From Chryseobacterium camelliae (GTDB taxonomy: Bacteria > Bacteroidota > Bacteroidia > Flavobacteriales > Weeksellaceae), in NCBI RefSeq assembly GCF_030818575.1, contig NZ_JAUTAL010000001.1, positions 1,178,001 through 1,242,000 on the forward strand: a stretch of 64,000 bases of DNA, given 5' to 3'. This document shows positions 24,327 to 33,482 of the stretch, piece after piece. The number at the start of each line of letters is the position of its first letter. Within the stretch, counting starts at the first letter, position 1. The notes beneath the pieces were generated by a model. It was not told the origin of the DNA and made no database searches. It saw only the letters and a list, made by a program, of their open reading frames with translations. The translations under genes and the position numbers were made by a program.

Positions 24327-24614
24327 TTAATTTTTAGTATTTAGTTTTTGCTTTAGATCTTGAATTACCATTTCGTTTGCCTGATTTTTTTCAACTAATT
24401 TTTTGAATTCTTCTAAAAAATTTTCTGGAAAATTATTCACGATCCCAATTTCACCAACCTGCCCATGATTTTCATGTACATTGTTAACCATTCCTGCATC
24501 CAAAAAATATTCAAAATCCTTATCAAAAAATTGACAAACTTTGTCCATTAGTAAGAAATCTATTTTTTTAGAATTTCCGATTTTACCGCTTATTTTATGG
24601 AAAAATGTACACAC
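24327..24614 (-). pseudogene. Truncated XRE-type regulator (C-terminal part)
   Basis: The 95-residue frame matches the C-terminal part of flavobacterial XRE-type repressors: the end of the last DNA-binding-domain helix (KIDFLLMDKVCQFFDKDFEYFLD), a short Asn/His-rich region (MVNNVHENHGQVG) and a coiled tail (FLEEFKKLVEKNQANEMVIQDLKQKL). The helix-turn-helix itself is absent. The upstream minus-strand sequence, translated in the region before 24660, does not supply it. I read this as a decayed gene; a short functional protein is possible but less likely. Confidence 0.6.
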
Positions 24615-24641
24615 AGGATTTTTTGCATAAATAAATAGTAA

Positions 24642-25553
24642 CTATGCTGGATAATTACTTATAAACCTGTTTATCGTAGTTATTATAATGTCCCAATCAT
24701 TATAATTCAATTCATGCCCGGTCCCTTCCAATTTTAAAAGCTGTGAATTTTTAATATCTGCCAATAGTTTTTCAGTATTTTTGAAATGCCAGATTTTATC
24801 ATCCGTACCATGAATAATCAAAGTAGGCATTTTGATTTCATCCATTTTATCATAGTAAGCTTCTCCACCCTGTATCAAAGAATGGTTAAACATGCTACGG
24901 TAGTTGACTGCTCGGTCAATTTCATGTTCAATGCGTTTTTCTTCTCTTGAATAATCCACTGGTTTACGGCCAGCCATAAGATGCGAGTTCTGCAACATAT
25001 AGTGGACTACTTCTTTTTTATCATTCCAGTTTATACTTTCTGCTTTACTTTGGAAGTTGAATATCTCTTTATCCATTTCTGGTATTGTAGGATCCGGTGT
25101 TCCCCAGATGCCCGTAGACATCAAGATAAGTGAATTAACTCTATTGGGACTTTTAATTGCTAAAATCTGTGCAATCAGGCCCCCCAAGGAAATTCCCATA
25201 ATATTCGCTTTCTTAATTTTATAAGCATCTAAAATATTAACAGCATCATCTGCAAGGTCAACAATATTATATGTAATAGAGCCAGGACTGTAGGTAGTAG
25301 ATTTATCTACATCCCTGTTATCGTAACGAATTACGAAATATCCTTTGTTAGCTAATTTATTGCAAAAGTCGGCATCCCAATACAGCATAGAAACAGTTGC
25401 TCCTCCAATTAATAAAATTGCAGGATTATTAAAGTTCCCAAAACTCTCAGTGCAAATAGATACATTGCCGTTATTAATTATCTTTTCTTTTTGTGCTTTC
25501 ATACAGCTGTTCGTCAAAATAAAAATGAGTACAAAAAATCCAAATCTTTTCAT
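24642..25553 (-). CDS. Alpha/beta hydrolase lipoprotein
   Basis: Starting at MKRFGFFVLIFILTNSC, the 303-residue protein has a lipobox and an alpha/beta hydrolase fold: oxyanion strand PAILLIGGATVSMLYWD, nucleophile elbow MGISLGGLIA, acid loop IHGTDDKIWH and catalytic His in GTGHELN. The substrate is unknown, with esterase, lipase or peptidase all possible. A longer frame to 25616 overlaps the AraC gene and is rejected. The DNA is more AT-rich than neighbouring housekeeping genes. Confidence 0.87.
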   Translation of the reverse strand: MKRFGFFVLIFILTNSCMKAQKEKIINNGNVSICTESFGNFNNPAILLIGGATVSMLYWDADFCNKLANKGYFVIRYDNRDVDKSTTYSPGSITYNIVDLADDAVNILDAYKIKKANIMGISLGGLIAQILAIKSPNRVNSLILMSTGIWGTPDPTIPEMDKEIFNFQSKAESINWNDKKEVVHYMLQNSHLMAGRKPVDYSREEKRIEHEIDRAVNYRSMFNHSLIQGGEAYYDKMDEIKMPTLIIHGTDDKIWHFKNTEKLLADIKNSQLLKLEGTGHELNYNDWDIIITTINRFISNYPA

Positions 25554-25602
25554 ACGCAAAATTATTTTATGCAGACAGACTGAAATTGTATATATTCGAC
25601 AT

Positions 25603-26406
25603 TTATTCGATAACAAAAAGAGATTGGTCTTGAGAAAAATATGCAGACGGTTTTTTGCCAGAAAATTCCCTAAAATCTCTAATCATATGTGCTTGGTCAA
25701 AATATCCTGAATGCAGAGCAAGTTCTGTTAATGATAATTGTTGATTATGATATGCAGCTGTGATGCTCTTCTCAAATCGAATAATTCTGGAAAAATATTT
25801 AGGAGAAAATCCTGTTAAGGTTTTGAAATTACGTTCAAATTGTCTTTGAGATAAAAAATGGTCTGCAAGCAATTCGGGCATTTTTATATTTCCATTATTC
25901 ATAATTAAATGATGTATAGCATTCATCATCATTTGCAAATTAAATGGTAAATCAGACACTCTTTTTTCAATAAAATAAGTAATGGTTTCAATTCTTTCCT
26001 GAGTACTTCGACAATTTAATATTTGTTCTTCTAAAAATAATCCCTCTTTCCCACAAAGTTCGGTTATTTCAATGTTTTGGTTAGTCATTTCATCTGCCGG
26101 AATGTTAAAAAGTATCGGGATAGCATAAGGTTGAAGATAAACGCCAAAGATCCCCGCTTTTTTGCTGGATGATAATTCATAATAAGCGTTTGTTTGTGAC
26201 TGAACACCACTTACAAACAACTTTTTACTTTCACCATTTTCCATGATCATCATCCCAGGAATATATTGAAATGCCAATTTAGGATAAACACATGCAACAG
26301 ATGAATGAGAATAGAGTGATGTTTCTGTAAAATCTCCCTCAAAATTCCAAAAGAAATGGACTAGATGTCTAATGCTTGATTTAGGATATATCTTTTCGTA
26401 TTCCAT
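25603..26406 (-). CDS. AraC family transcriptional regulator
   Basis: The 267 residues counted from MEYEKIYPKSSIRHLVHFFWNFEG combine an N-terminal sensor region of the type seen in many Bacteroidetes AraC proteins with a C-terminal double helix-turn-helix (LADHFLSQRQFERNFKTLTG, FSPKYFSRIIRFEKS, SGYFDQAHMIRDFREFSG). An open frame to 26544 adds only unconserved sequence. It ends 49 bases before the alpha/beta hydrolase start on the same strand, so it may control or be co-transcribed with that gene. The ligand is unknown. Confidence 0.88.
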   Translation of the reverse strand: MEYEKIYPKSSIRHLVHFFWNFEGDFTETSLYSHSSVACVYPKLAFQYIPGMMIMENGESKKLFVSGVQSQTNAYYELSSSKKAGIFGVYLQPYAIPILFNIPADEMTNQNIEITELCGKEGLFLEEQILNCRSTQERIETITYFIEKRVSDLPFNLQMMMNAIHHLIMNNGNIKMPELLADHFLSQRQFERNFKTLTGFSPKYFSRIIRFEKSITAAYHNQQLSLTELALHSGYFDQAHMIRDFREFSGKKPSAYFSQDQSLFVIE

Positions 26407-26603
26407 CACTTGTATTATTTTGAAATCAGAATGTACAACAATATAATGTGATGACCAAATGTTATTAGATATAGAATCATTATCATGGTACCAAATCCTG
26501 CAGGTTTGAGTCATTTTTAATGCACTCGATTTCATTGACAACAATAATCAGCATGTCTGACTCAAAGCCCTTGATAGAGAATTGACAAATTTTATCTATA
26601 AAT

Positions 26604-26632
26604 AAAGCCGGTGTAGATCATACACCGGCTTT
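26604..26632. terminator. Terminator of the M16 peptidase gene
   Basis: Perfect 12-base arms AAAGCCGGTGTA and TACACCGGCTTT with a 5-base loop lie just past the stop codon at 26640 on the minus strand. Confidence 0.88.
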
Positions 26633-26639
26633 CATTTAT

Positions 26640-29579
26640 TTAGTATCCAAAAATTTCAGTCAGGTTCAGCTTTTTCACTTCGCCCAGCTTTTTCATTTCA
26701 GCTTCATTTACTTTATCCTGAGAGGCTACGATACAGTAGGTATAATTTTTACCTTTCATTTCCTTATCATGGAAGCTTTGAATATCGGCAAAGCTCAGCT
26801 TTGGAGCCGTTTCATACACCGTTTTCCTGATGTCGGAATTGTTGCCGAGCTTCTGTGCTCTGAGATAATTGAAAATAATACCGTCCTGTGTGATTCTTTC
26901 AGAAGCGATGGTCTTTCTCAATCCGCTCTTGGCAGTTTCAAACAGCTGTTCAGACTTCGGAAGATCGTTTAAAAGTTCGTTCATGGCAGTAGTAGATTCA
27001 TTGAACTTATCTGCCTGGGTTCCTACATAGGCCATAATCATATCCTTATCTTCTTTTTTGCCCGGAAGCGAGAAATAAGAATAAGTAGAGTAGGCCAGTG
27101 CTTTGGATTCCCGGATGGTCTGGAATACGATAGATCCCATTCCGCCGCCGAAATAGTTGTTAAACAGGCTTACGGTAGGTGTGATAGAAACATTGTAAGG
27201 ATCGGAGTTCCTCACCCAGAAAATCTCTGCCTGCACCATATCGTAATGCGCAAAAAGCACTTTGTTATTATCCGTAGGAATCTGAACGAATGTTTTGGTT
27301 TTCTGCAGCTCCTTCAGTTTAGCAGGCAAAATATGGATCGGTTTAAGGGAAGCCGTAAGTTCATTTCCTGTTTTCGGTCCGTAGTACAATACTTTATGCT
27401 GATAGCTGAAAAGATCATGAAGCACCCTGATCAGGTCTTCTGCCTTAAGGGCATCCAGTTCGGCATCGCTTAAAACGTTATTGAAAGGGTTTTGTGGTCC
27501 GTACTGAGCATAGCTTCTCAATCCGGCCATGATGGTCCCTTTATTCTGTTTGGCATTGGCGCGGGCTTTTTTCAGCCTTGTTTTATAGGCATCAAGTGCA
27601 GCCTGGTCTGCCTGGCAGTTTTTAATCAGGTCCTCAAAAAGGGATAAGGTCTGGCTGAAGTTTTCATTAAGCCCTTCCAGTGTCACATAAGTTTCTTCAT
27701 TCCCGGCATTTACCCTGAAACTTGAAGCTAGCCTGTAGAAATCCTTGCTGATGGTTTCTGATGATTTGTCTTTCGTTCCTAAATATTGCAGGTATTCCGC
27801 AGCCAGTGGAAGTATTTTATTGTTCCATTTACCAGAATCGAAATGATAATATAGCCTGAACAGATCATTATCCGTATTCTTTACCGAAAGCACATCTATG
27901 CTGCCCAGTTTATTTTTAGCAATATCCTTATCGTAATTCAGCCATACCGGTGCAATGCTGTTTTCAGGCATGGCATCGATCTTTTTCAGGAATGGTGACT
28001 GATCTTCCCTGTTTACAGAAACAGGGGTGATGGTCGGCTTATCTACCTTTACAATCCCTTTATCTTCACCTTTACGTTTGTATACCGCTACATAATTATT
28101 GTCCTGAAGGTATTTTGCAGCGAAATCCATAATATCCTTTTTAGAAATTTTGGAAATTTCTTCAATATACTCCAGCGAAGTCCTGTGGTCGATATCAGAT
28201 GTGAATTCATCCATCAGGATGCTTGCTCTGGAAGAATATTTTTCGCTTTTCTCAATTAGGCTTTTCTTTTCATTATTGACGATTGACTGGATCAGGTCTT
28301 CTGAAAATTCCCCTTTTCTCAGCTTATCAATCTCCTGTAATAAAAGGGTCCTTACCTCATCCAGCGACTGTCCTTCCGTAGGTCTTCCCTGAAGAAGGAG
28401 GACAGAATAATCCTTCAGGACGTAAGGAAAAGCGTAGGCGGAAAGAAGTTTTTGTTTTTTAACAAGATCGAGGTCTATAAGGCCGGCCTGTCCGTTGGTA
28501 AGCATATTGCCTACCAGGTTCAGCATTCTGGCATCTCTGGTTGTAGCTCCGGGAAAACGGAATCCAAGCATGATATTCTCCGGATTCGGGCCAACCACTT
28601 CCTTCACAACAGGTGCTGAAATATTTTTTTCCTGGCCGATGTTGTAGGCAGGAATGGTTTTAGGCTTCATGTAGGAGAAAGCTTTGTCCACCTTGGCAAT
28701 CATCTCATCCGGATTGAAATCTCCGGACATGATTACTCCCATATTATTCGGTACGTAATATGTGTTGAAATATTCCCGGATCGCTTTCAGGGATGGATTC
28801 TTAAGGTGCTCAATAGTCCCGATAGTCGTTTGCTTACCGTAATTGTTATTCGGGAACAAATTAGCGAACATTACCTCAAACACTTTGTCACCGTCGTCAT
28901 CCAGGGATCTGTTTTTTTCTTCATATACGGCTTCAAGCTCGGTATGGAAAAGCCTCAGAACCGGCTGCCTGAAACGCTCAGCCTGAACGGCCAGGAATTT
29001 ATCCACCACATTGGCCGGAATATCCTCGGTATATACCGTCTGCTCAAATGATGTAAAGGCATTGGTACCATCGGCGCCCATTCCGGACATCATTTTGTCA
29101 TATTCATTGGCGATCGCATATTTGGCTGCCTCCCCGGATACTTTATCAATCTCTTTGTAGATTTCTTTCCTTTTAGCCTCATCCTTTGTCTGGTTATATT
29201 GCTCATACAAAGCGTCGATACGGTCCAGCAGAGGCTTTTCTTTAGACCAGTCTTTAGACCCGAACTGGTCTGTACCTTTGAAAAGCATGTGCTCCAGGTA
29301 ATGGGCAAGTCCGGTATGGTCTGCAGGATCTGTTTTGCTTCCTGCTTTAGTGGCTACATAAACCTGTATCCTGGGATCCTTCTTGGTGGGGCTCAGGATT
29401 ACGGTAAGTCCGTTTTTGAGTTTGTAGTATCGCGCAGCAGTAGGGTCGTTAGTTACGTAACGGTAGGTATATCCATTGGAAGTGGCTTCTTTCCACTGGA
29501 AGTCCTGTCCGTATGCATATCCGCAGAAACTCGCCGCAGCAATACTGGAAACAATGGTTATTCTTTTTAAGATGTTCAT
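26640..29579 (-). CDS. M16 family zinc peptidase (exported)
   Basis: The 979-residue protein has a signal peptide (ending near YAYGQ) and two M16 halves in one chain. The N-terminal half carries the inverted zinc motif HYLEH (H93, E96, H97) and the downstream Glu in ELEAVYEEKNRS. The C-terminal half, with its GGGMGSIVFQTIRESKALAYS segment, is the inactive support domain. Such enzymes degrade peptides in a closed chamber. It is a periplasmic or outer-membrane associated enzyme of full length and stands between an aminotransferase gene and a terminator. Confidence 0.94.
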   Translation of the reverse strand: MNILKRITIVSSIAAASFCGYAYGQDFQWKEATSNGYTYRYVTNDPTAARYYKLKNGLTVILSPTKKDPRIQVYVATKAGSKTDPADHTGLAHYLEHMLFKGTDQFGSKDWSKEKPLLDRIDALYEQYNQTKDEAKRKEIYKEIDKVSGEAAKYAIANEYDKMMSGMGADGTNAFTSFEQTVYTEDIPANVVDKFLAVQAERFRQPVLRLFHTELEAVYEEKNRSLDDDGDKVFEVMFANLFPNNNYGKQTTIGTIEHLKNPSLKAIREYFNTYYVPNNMGVIMSGDFNPDEMIAKVDKAFSYMKPKTIPAYNIGQEKNISAPVVKEVVGPNPENIMLGFRFPGATTRDARMLNLVGNMLTNGQAGLIDLDLVKKQKLLSAYAFPYVLKDYSVLLLQGRPTEGQSLDEVRTLLLQEIDKLRKGEFSEDLIQSIVNNEKKSLIEKSEKYSSRASILMDEFTSDIDHRTSLEYIEEISKISKKDIMDFAAKYLQDNNYVAVYKRKGEDKGIVKVDKPTITPVSVNREDQSPFLKKIDAMPENSIAPVWLNYDKDIAKNKLGSIDVLSVKNTDNDLFRLYYHFDSGKWNNKILPLAAEYLQYLGTKDKSSETISKDFYRLASSFRVNAGNEETYVTLEGLNENFSQTLSLFEDLIKNCQADQAALDAYKTRLKKARANAKQNKGTIMAGLRSYAQYGPQNPFNNVLSDAELDALKAEDLIRVLHDLFSYQHKVLYYGPKTGNELTASLKPIHILPAKLKELQKTKTFVQIPTDNNKVLFAHYDMVQAEIFWVRNSDPYNVSITPTVSLFNNYFGGGMGSIVFQTIRESKALAYSTYSYFSLPGKKEDKDMIMAYVGTQADKFNESTTAMNELLNDLPKSEQLFETAKSGLRKTIASERITQDGIIFNYLRAQKLGNNSDIRKTVYETAPKLSFADIQSFHDKEMKGKNYTYCIVASQDKVNEAEMKKLGEVKKLNLTEIFGY

Positions 29580-29597
29580 AAATAAATTTGTATTTTT

Positions 29598-30791
29598 TTA
29601 ATTAAACTGATCAAGCAAGGTTTTGATCCTCCTCATGGCCTCTTTCAGTTCTTCTTCCGAAGCGGCATAGGAAAACCGGATGCATTCCGGGCTTCCGAAA
29701 GAAACTCCGCCTACACATCCTACATGGGCATGTTCCAGAATAAACATGGCAAAGTCATCGGAATCCTTAATTTCAACGCCGTTTAGCGTTTTCCCTATGT
29801 AATAGGATATATCCGGGAAAAAGTAGAAGGCGGCTTTCGGCAGCAGAACTTTGAAGCCAGGGATTTCCTTCATCAGGTCATATACAAGATCCCTTCTGGA
29901 TTTAAAGGCATCAATCATGTATTTATATTCCGAAGGATCAGCTTGTAAAGCTGTAATAGAGGCTCTCTGCGCAACGGTATTGGCGCCGCTGGTCATCTGC
30001 CCCTGAATTTTTTCACAGGCTTTTGCCAGCCATTCAGGGCAGGCAGAATACCCGATTCTCCATCCTGTCATGGCAAATGCTTTTGACATTCCGTTGATTA
30101 CGGCCGTCTGTTCGTAAACTTCGGGGAACTGGGCGATGGAAGTGGTGCTGGTTTCGTAATTGATAAACTCATAGATTTCGTCTGAAATCACGGTTACATG
30201 CGGATATTTGGCAATCACTTTAGCCAGTGACCATAATTCGTCATAGGTATAGTATCCTCCGGACGGGTTGCACGGTGAGCTGAACAGGATCACTTTGGTT
30301 TTATCTGTAATGGCTTCTTCCAGCTGTTCCGCTGTGATTTTAAAATCGGTGACATATGAGGTAGGAAGCATGACAGAGATTCCGCCCATCATTTTTACCA
30401 TTTCATCATAGCTCACCCAGTAAGGTACAGGAAGAAGGACTTCATCGCCGTCGTTGATCAGTGCGGCAAGCACATTCAGGATTGCTTGTTTCGCTCCGTT
30501 GGAAACGCAGATCTGCGATGGTTTATAGTCAAGTTTATTGTCTCTTTTCAGTTTTTCTGAAATAGCCTGCCTGAGTTCCAGGAATCCGGGAACGGGAGAG
30601 TAATGGCTGTAATTTTCATTAATAGCATCGAAAGCTGCTTGTTTGATCGTGTCCGGTACATCGAAATCGGGTTCGCCTAAAGTAAGGCTAATGACGTCTA
30701 TTCCGCTGGCCTTCATTTCTCTGGCTCTGTTGGACATCACGAAAGTCTGCGAATAACCCAGTCTGTTTACCCGGTCTGAAAGTTTGTTCAT
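29598..30791 (-). CDS. Class I aspartate-type aminotransferase
   Basis: This 397-residue PLP enzyme starts at MNKLSDRVNRLGYSQTFVMS. Family landmarks are SLTLGEPDFDVP, VSNGAKQAILNVL, SSPCNPSGGYY, VISDEIYEF and the PLP-lysine segment NGMSKAFAMTGWRIGYS. This is the AspC/AAT Ib type, which usually transaminates aspartate with 2-oxoglutarate; substrate breadth is not readable from sequence. A start at 30815 is open but lacks family sequence. The M16 gene follows 18 bases after its stop, so the two may be co-transcribed. Confidence 0.93.
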   Translation of the reverse strand: MNKLSDRVNRLGYSQTFVMSNRAREMKASGIDVISLTLGEPDFDVPDTIKQAAFDAINENYSHYSPVPGFLELRQAISEKLKRDNKLDYKPSQICVSNGAKQAILNVLAALINDGDEVLLPVPYWVSYDEMVKMMGGISVMLPTSYVTDFKITAEQLEEAITDKTKVILFSSPCNPSGGYYTYDELWSLAKVIAKYPHVTVISDEIYEFINYETSTTSIAQFPEVYEQTAVINGMSKAFAMTGWRIGYSACPEWLAKACEKIQGQMTSGANTVAQRASITALQADPSEYKYMIDAFKSRRDLVYDLMKEIPGFKVLLPKAAFYFFPDISYYIGKTLNGVEIKDSDDFAMFILEHAHVGCVGGVSFGSPECIRFSYAASEEELKEAMRRIKTLLDQFN

Positions 30792-30891
30792 ATTGTCTTT
30801 TTGAAATAGGAACAAATATAATAAAAACTATTGGTCGAAAAATTAAAATCAAACTTGTTTGAAATAGGAGTGTACAGAATGAATTTATAAC

Positions 30892-30899
30892 TATATTTG
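30892..30899 (+). promoter_or_regulatory. -7 box of the GLPGLI gene
   Basis: TATATTTG matches TAnnTTTG exactly, 38 bases before the start codon at 30938. Confidence 0.5.
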
Positions 30900-30937
30900 T
30901 AGTTATAAAATGAATTATCACCCTAATCCCATCTGAA

Positions 30938-31759
30938 ATGTACAAAGTCTTATTCCTTTTTCTGTTTTCTATTGTTTCTGCCCAGTATTACCGTTTTGTG
31001 TATGAATATACCATGAAGCCGGACATCCATAAAAAAGATTCAGCGGTCACTGATTATATGAACCTCGATACCGATGGCAGAACCTCCTATTTTTATAATG
31101 CTGCAAAATATGAACGGGATTCCGTATACCAGGAAGATAAAAGTTATGCAAAACTGCTTTCAGCCAAAACCTTTGATCAGAATCTCGGTTATATTATCAA
31201 GAAAGATTATTCAGGGAAGGCCATCCAGTTATACGACCGTTTTAAAACGGCCAACCTTTCAGTTTCTGGCCTTGAAGCTCCGGTTTGGAACATCCAGAAA
31301 GAGTTCAGGACTCTCCATAATATCTACTGTCAGAAAGCAACGGCGCAGTACAAGGGACGGATTTGGGAAGCCTGGTTCAGCAAGGAATATCCTGTCAGTG
31401 ACGGACCTTACACCTTTACAGGCCTTCCGGGGATCGTGGTGCAGATTCAGGATTCTGACCAGGATCATATTTTTACCCTCACCCAGGTTAAAAAGATCCC
31501 TTCTGTTTTTTCCCTGCTTCCCAAATCAGGTAAGAAAGTCTCTTTCGCGGAATACAGGAAGATCATGAACGGTTTTACGTTCAGTATTGAGGATATTGAA
31601 GGCATGAATATCGATAAGCAAACCGGAAATGCAGATTTACAGCTTAAAGGCGGTTATACAGCCAGGTTCGGGCTTGATGAAATGAAAAAGTTTAAGAACA
31701 TGGATGCTGAAATTTCAAAACGGCTAAGAAGAACCAATAACCCTATTGAAAAGGACTGA
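30938..31759 (+). CDS. GLPGLI family exported protein
   Basis: The 273-residue protein has a signal peptide (MYKVLFLFLFSIVSAQ). It carries the family signature as FTGLPGIVVQIQD, preceded by the conserved AWFSKEYPVSDGPYTF. The GLPGLI family is widespread and duplicated in Flavobacteriia, with no established function. The product should be exported to the periplasm. It is followed after 81 bases by rsmG. Confidence 0.9.
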   Translation: MYKVLFLFLFSIVSAQYYRFVYEYTMKPDIHKKDSAVTDYMNLDTDGRTSYFYNAAKYERDSVYQEDKSYAKLLSAKTFDQNLGYIIKKDYSGKAIQLYDRFKTANLSVSGLEAPVWNIQKEFRTLHNIYCQKATAQYKGRIWEAWFSKEYPVSDGPYTFTGLPGIVVQIQDSDQDHIFTLTQVKKIPSVFSLLPKSGKKVSFAEYRKIMNGFTFSIEDIEGMNIDKQTGNADLQLKGGYTARFGLDEMKKFKNMDAEISKRLRRTNNPIEKD

Positions 31760-31840
31760 TGACCGTATTAGAATGTTTACGGAAACTCATCTTGAATTCC
31801 CGCAATAAAAAACTTATTTTTGCTTTTTATAATAATTCTC

Positions 31841-32476
31841 ATGTCTATACCGTTACTATTAAAATATTTCCCGGATCTTACAGAAACTCAGAAGGAACAG
31901 TTTGCCGGACTGGAAGCACTGTATCATGAATGGAATGAAAAAATCAATGTCATTTCCAGAAAAGATATGGAATCCCTGTATGAAAAACATATCCTGCATT
32001 CCCTGGGGATTGCGAAGGCTATGGAATTCGCACCCGGAACAAAGGTCCTGGATATCGGAACCGGCGGAGGTTTTCCCGGTATTCCGCTGGCCATTCTTTT
32101 CCCGGAGTCTAAATTTACGCTGATTGACTCTATTGGTAAAAAGATCACTGTGGTGAAGGCGGTTGCTGAAGGCGTAGGACTTACCAATGTAACTGCTATT
32201 CACGGAAGGGCCGAGAAAGTAAAGGAAAAGTTCCATTTTGTGGTGAGCCGTGCGGTAACGCAGATGCCAGAATTCCTGCGGTGGCTGAAAGGGAAATTTG
32301 AGAAGGAACAGTTTAATCCTAGGCACAACGGGGTACTTTACCTGAAAGGAGGAGATTTGGCAGAGGAACTTGCCGGGATTAAGTGTGAAATCATCAGCCT
32401 CAAAAATTATTTTGAAGAAGAATTTTTTGAAACCAAAAAAGTGGTTTATCTTTCAAAAGGTAATTTTAATTCTTAA
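31841..32476 (+). CDS. rsmG: 16S rRNA (guanine-527-N7)-methyltransferase
   Basis: RsmG methylates G527 in the 16S rRNA loop near the decoding site. The 211 residues from MSIPLLLKYFPDLTE contain NVISRKDMESLYEKHILHSL, the SAM site VLDIGTGGGFPGIPLAILFP and HGRAEKVKEKFHFVVSRAV. A start at 31820 (MLFIIIL) is open, but the family begins at MSIP, so I use 31841. There is no gidA or parAB neighbourhood here, unlike in many bacteria. Confidence 0.94.
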   Translation: MSIPLLLKYFPDLTETQKEQFAGLEALYHEWNEKINVISRKDMESLYEKHILHSLGIAKAMEFAPGTKVLDIGTGGGFPGIPLAILFPESKFTLIDSIGKKITVVKAVAEGVGLTNVTAIHGRAEKVKEKFHFVVSRAVTQMPEFLRWLKGKFEKEQFNPRHNGVLYLKGGDLAEELAGIKCEIISLKNYFEEEFFETKKVVYLSKGNFNS

Positions 32477-32536
32477 ATTAACATCATTTAGGAATATGCT
32501 TTGATCAATTAATCAACATAATCAGAATTTTATAAC

Positions 32537-32944
32537 ATGAAAAAAAAGATCTCTATAAGTTTCTCAGCCGTTATTTTAGCAATTCTGATGACGGCCTGTA
32601 CCTCGGATGACGACTACGAGACCATTGAATCCATTGATAAGATAAAGATCGACAGTGTGAAGATCGTTAATGACACCATGAGTGTCTTTGCCGTACAGAG
32701 CATCCGGACTTATTCAACGTATCCGTCCCATTGTCAGGGTTTTTATGGATATGATTATATCTATGGTGATAACCAGACCCGTACCGTAACGGCTTATAAA
32801 TATATTACCAACGGACCGTGTACCCCAAATACGTACACCGGTGCCAACCAGATTAATTTCAGCCCCCAGACAACCGGAACATATACTTTCAAGTTCTGGA
32901 ACGGCGGAAGCAGCTGGATTACCAAAACGATTGTAGTGCAGTAA
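32537..32944 (+). CDS. Small lipoprotein of unknown function
   Basis: The 135 residues have lipobox ILMTAC (Cys21) followed by an acidic TSDDDYE, the type of signal that can direct Bacteroidetes lipoproteins to the cell surface. The rest is a compact beta-rich domain with Tyr and Thr-rich strands and two further cysteines that could form a disulfide. I recognise no family. A DUF922 gene starts 1 base after its stop codon, so they share a transcript. Confidence 0.7.
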   Translation: MKKKISISFSAVILAILMTACTSDDDYETIESIDKIKIDSVKIVNDTMSVFAVQSIRTYSTYPSHCQGFYGYDYIYGDNQTRTVTAYKYITNGPCTPNTYTGANQINFSPQTTGTYTFKFWNGGSSWITKTIVVQ

Positions 32945-32945
32945 A

Positions 32946-33482
32946 ATGAAGTGGATTTTTTTAGTTCCGGTATTGATCTCCGGAAGCCTTTTCAGCCAGA
33001 AAATCATCTGGAAGGAAAATAACAGGCTGAAATGGGAAAATTTCAAAAGCAAAATCAACAGCCAACAGGGTGACAATGTGGTTGCCTATACCCATTGTGG
33101 CTGGGAGTATTCAGTAGTCAAGTCCAGTGATCCTAAAATTCCTGTAAGGATTGAGGTAACGACGATCTTCAATGAGAATCAGTCATGGAAAGATGTCAAG
33201 CGCATTAATGATTATGTGCTCCTTCATGAGCAGAAACATTTTGATATTGCCGAAATCCACGCCCGTAAACTGAGGAAAGAAATTTCGGAAAAGATCCGGA
33301 CTTCAGGAGACTATACCAAATATTTTCAGGCTGTTTACAACAGGGTTTTAAATGATTACCGAAAATTCCAGGCTGTGTATGACCGTGAGACCCGCCACGG
33401 GATGAACGAAGAAAAACAGGCGGAATACAACCGGCTGGTCAGTGAAGAGCTGGAAAACCTTAAAAGCTACGCTGCCTCTTGA
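32946..33482 (+). CDS. DUF922 family putative zinc protease
   Basis: The 178-residue exported protein (signal peptide ending SGSLFSQ) carries HEQKHFD (about 97-103), an HExxH zinc motif with the HF extension typical of DUF922, in a largely helical domain. Its activity is untested in this family as far as I know. The stop codon overlaps the TTG start of the AddB-like gene (TTGA). An operon with the small lipoprotein upstream is likely. Confidence 0.85.
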   Translation: MKWIFLVPVLISGSLFSQKIIWKENNRLKWENFKSKINSQQGDNVVAYTHCGWEYSVVKSSDPKIPVRIEVTTIFNENQSWKDVKRINDYVLLHEQKHFDIAEIHARKLRKEISEKIRTSGDYTKYFQAVYNRVLNDYRKFQAVYDRETRHGMNEEKQAEYNRLVSEELENLKSYAAS

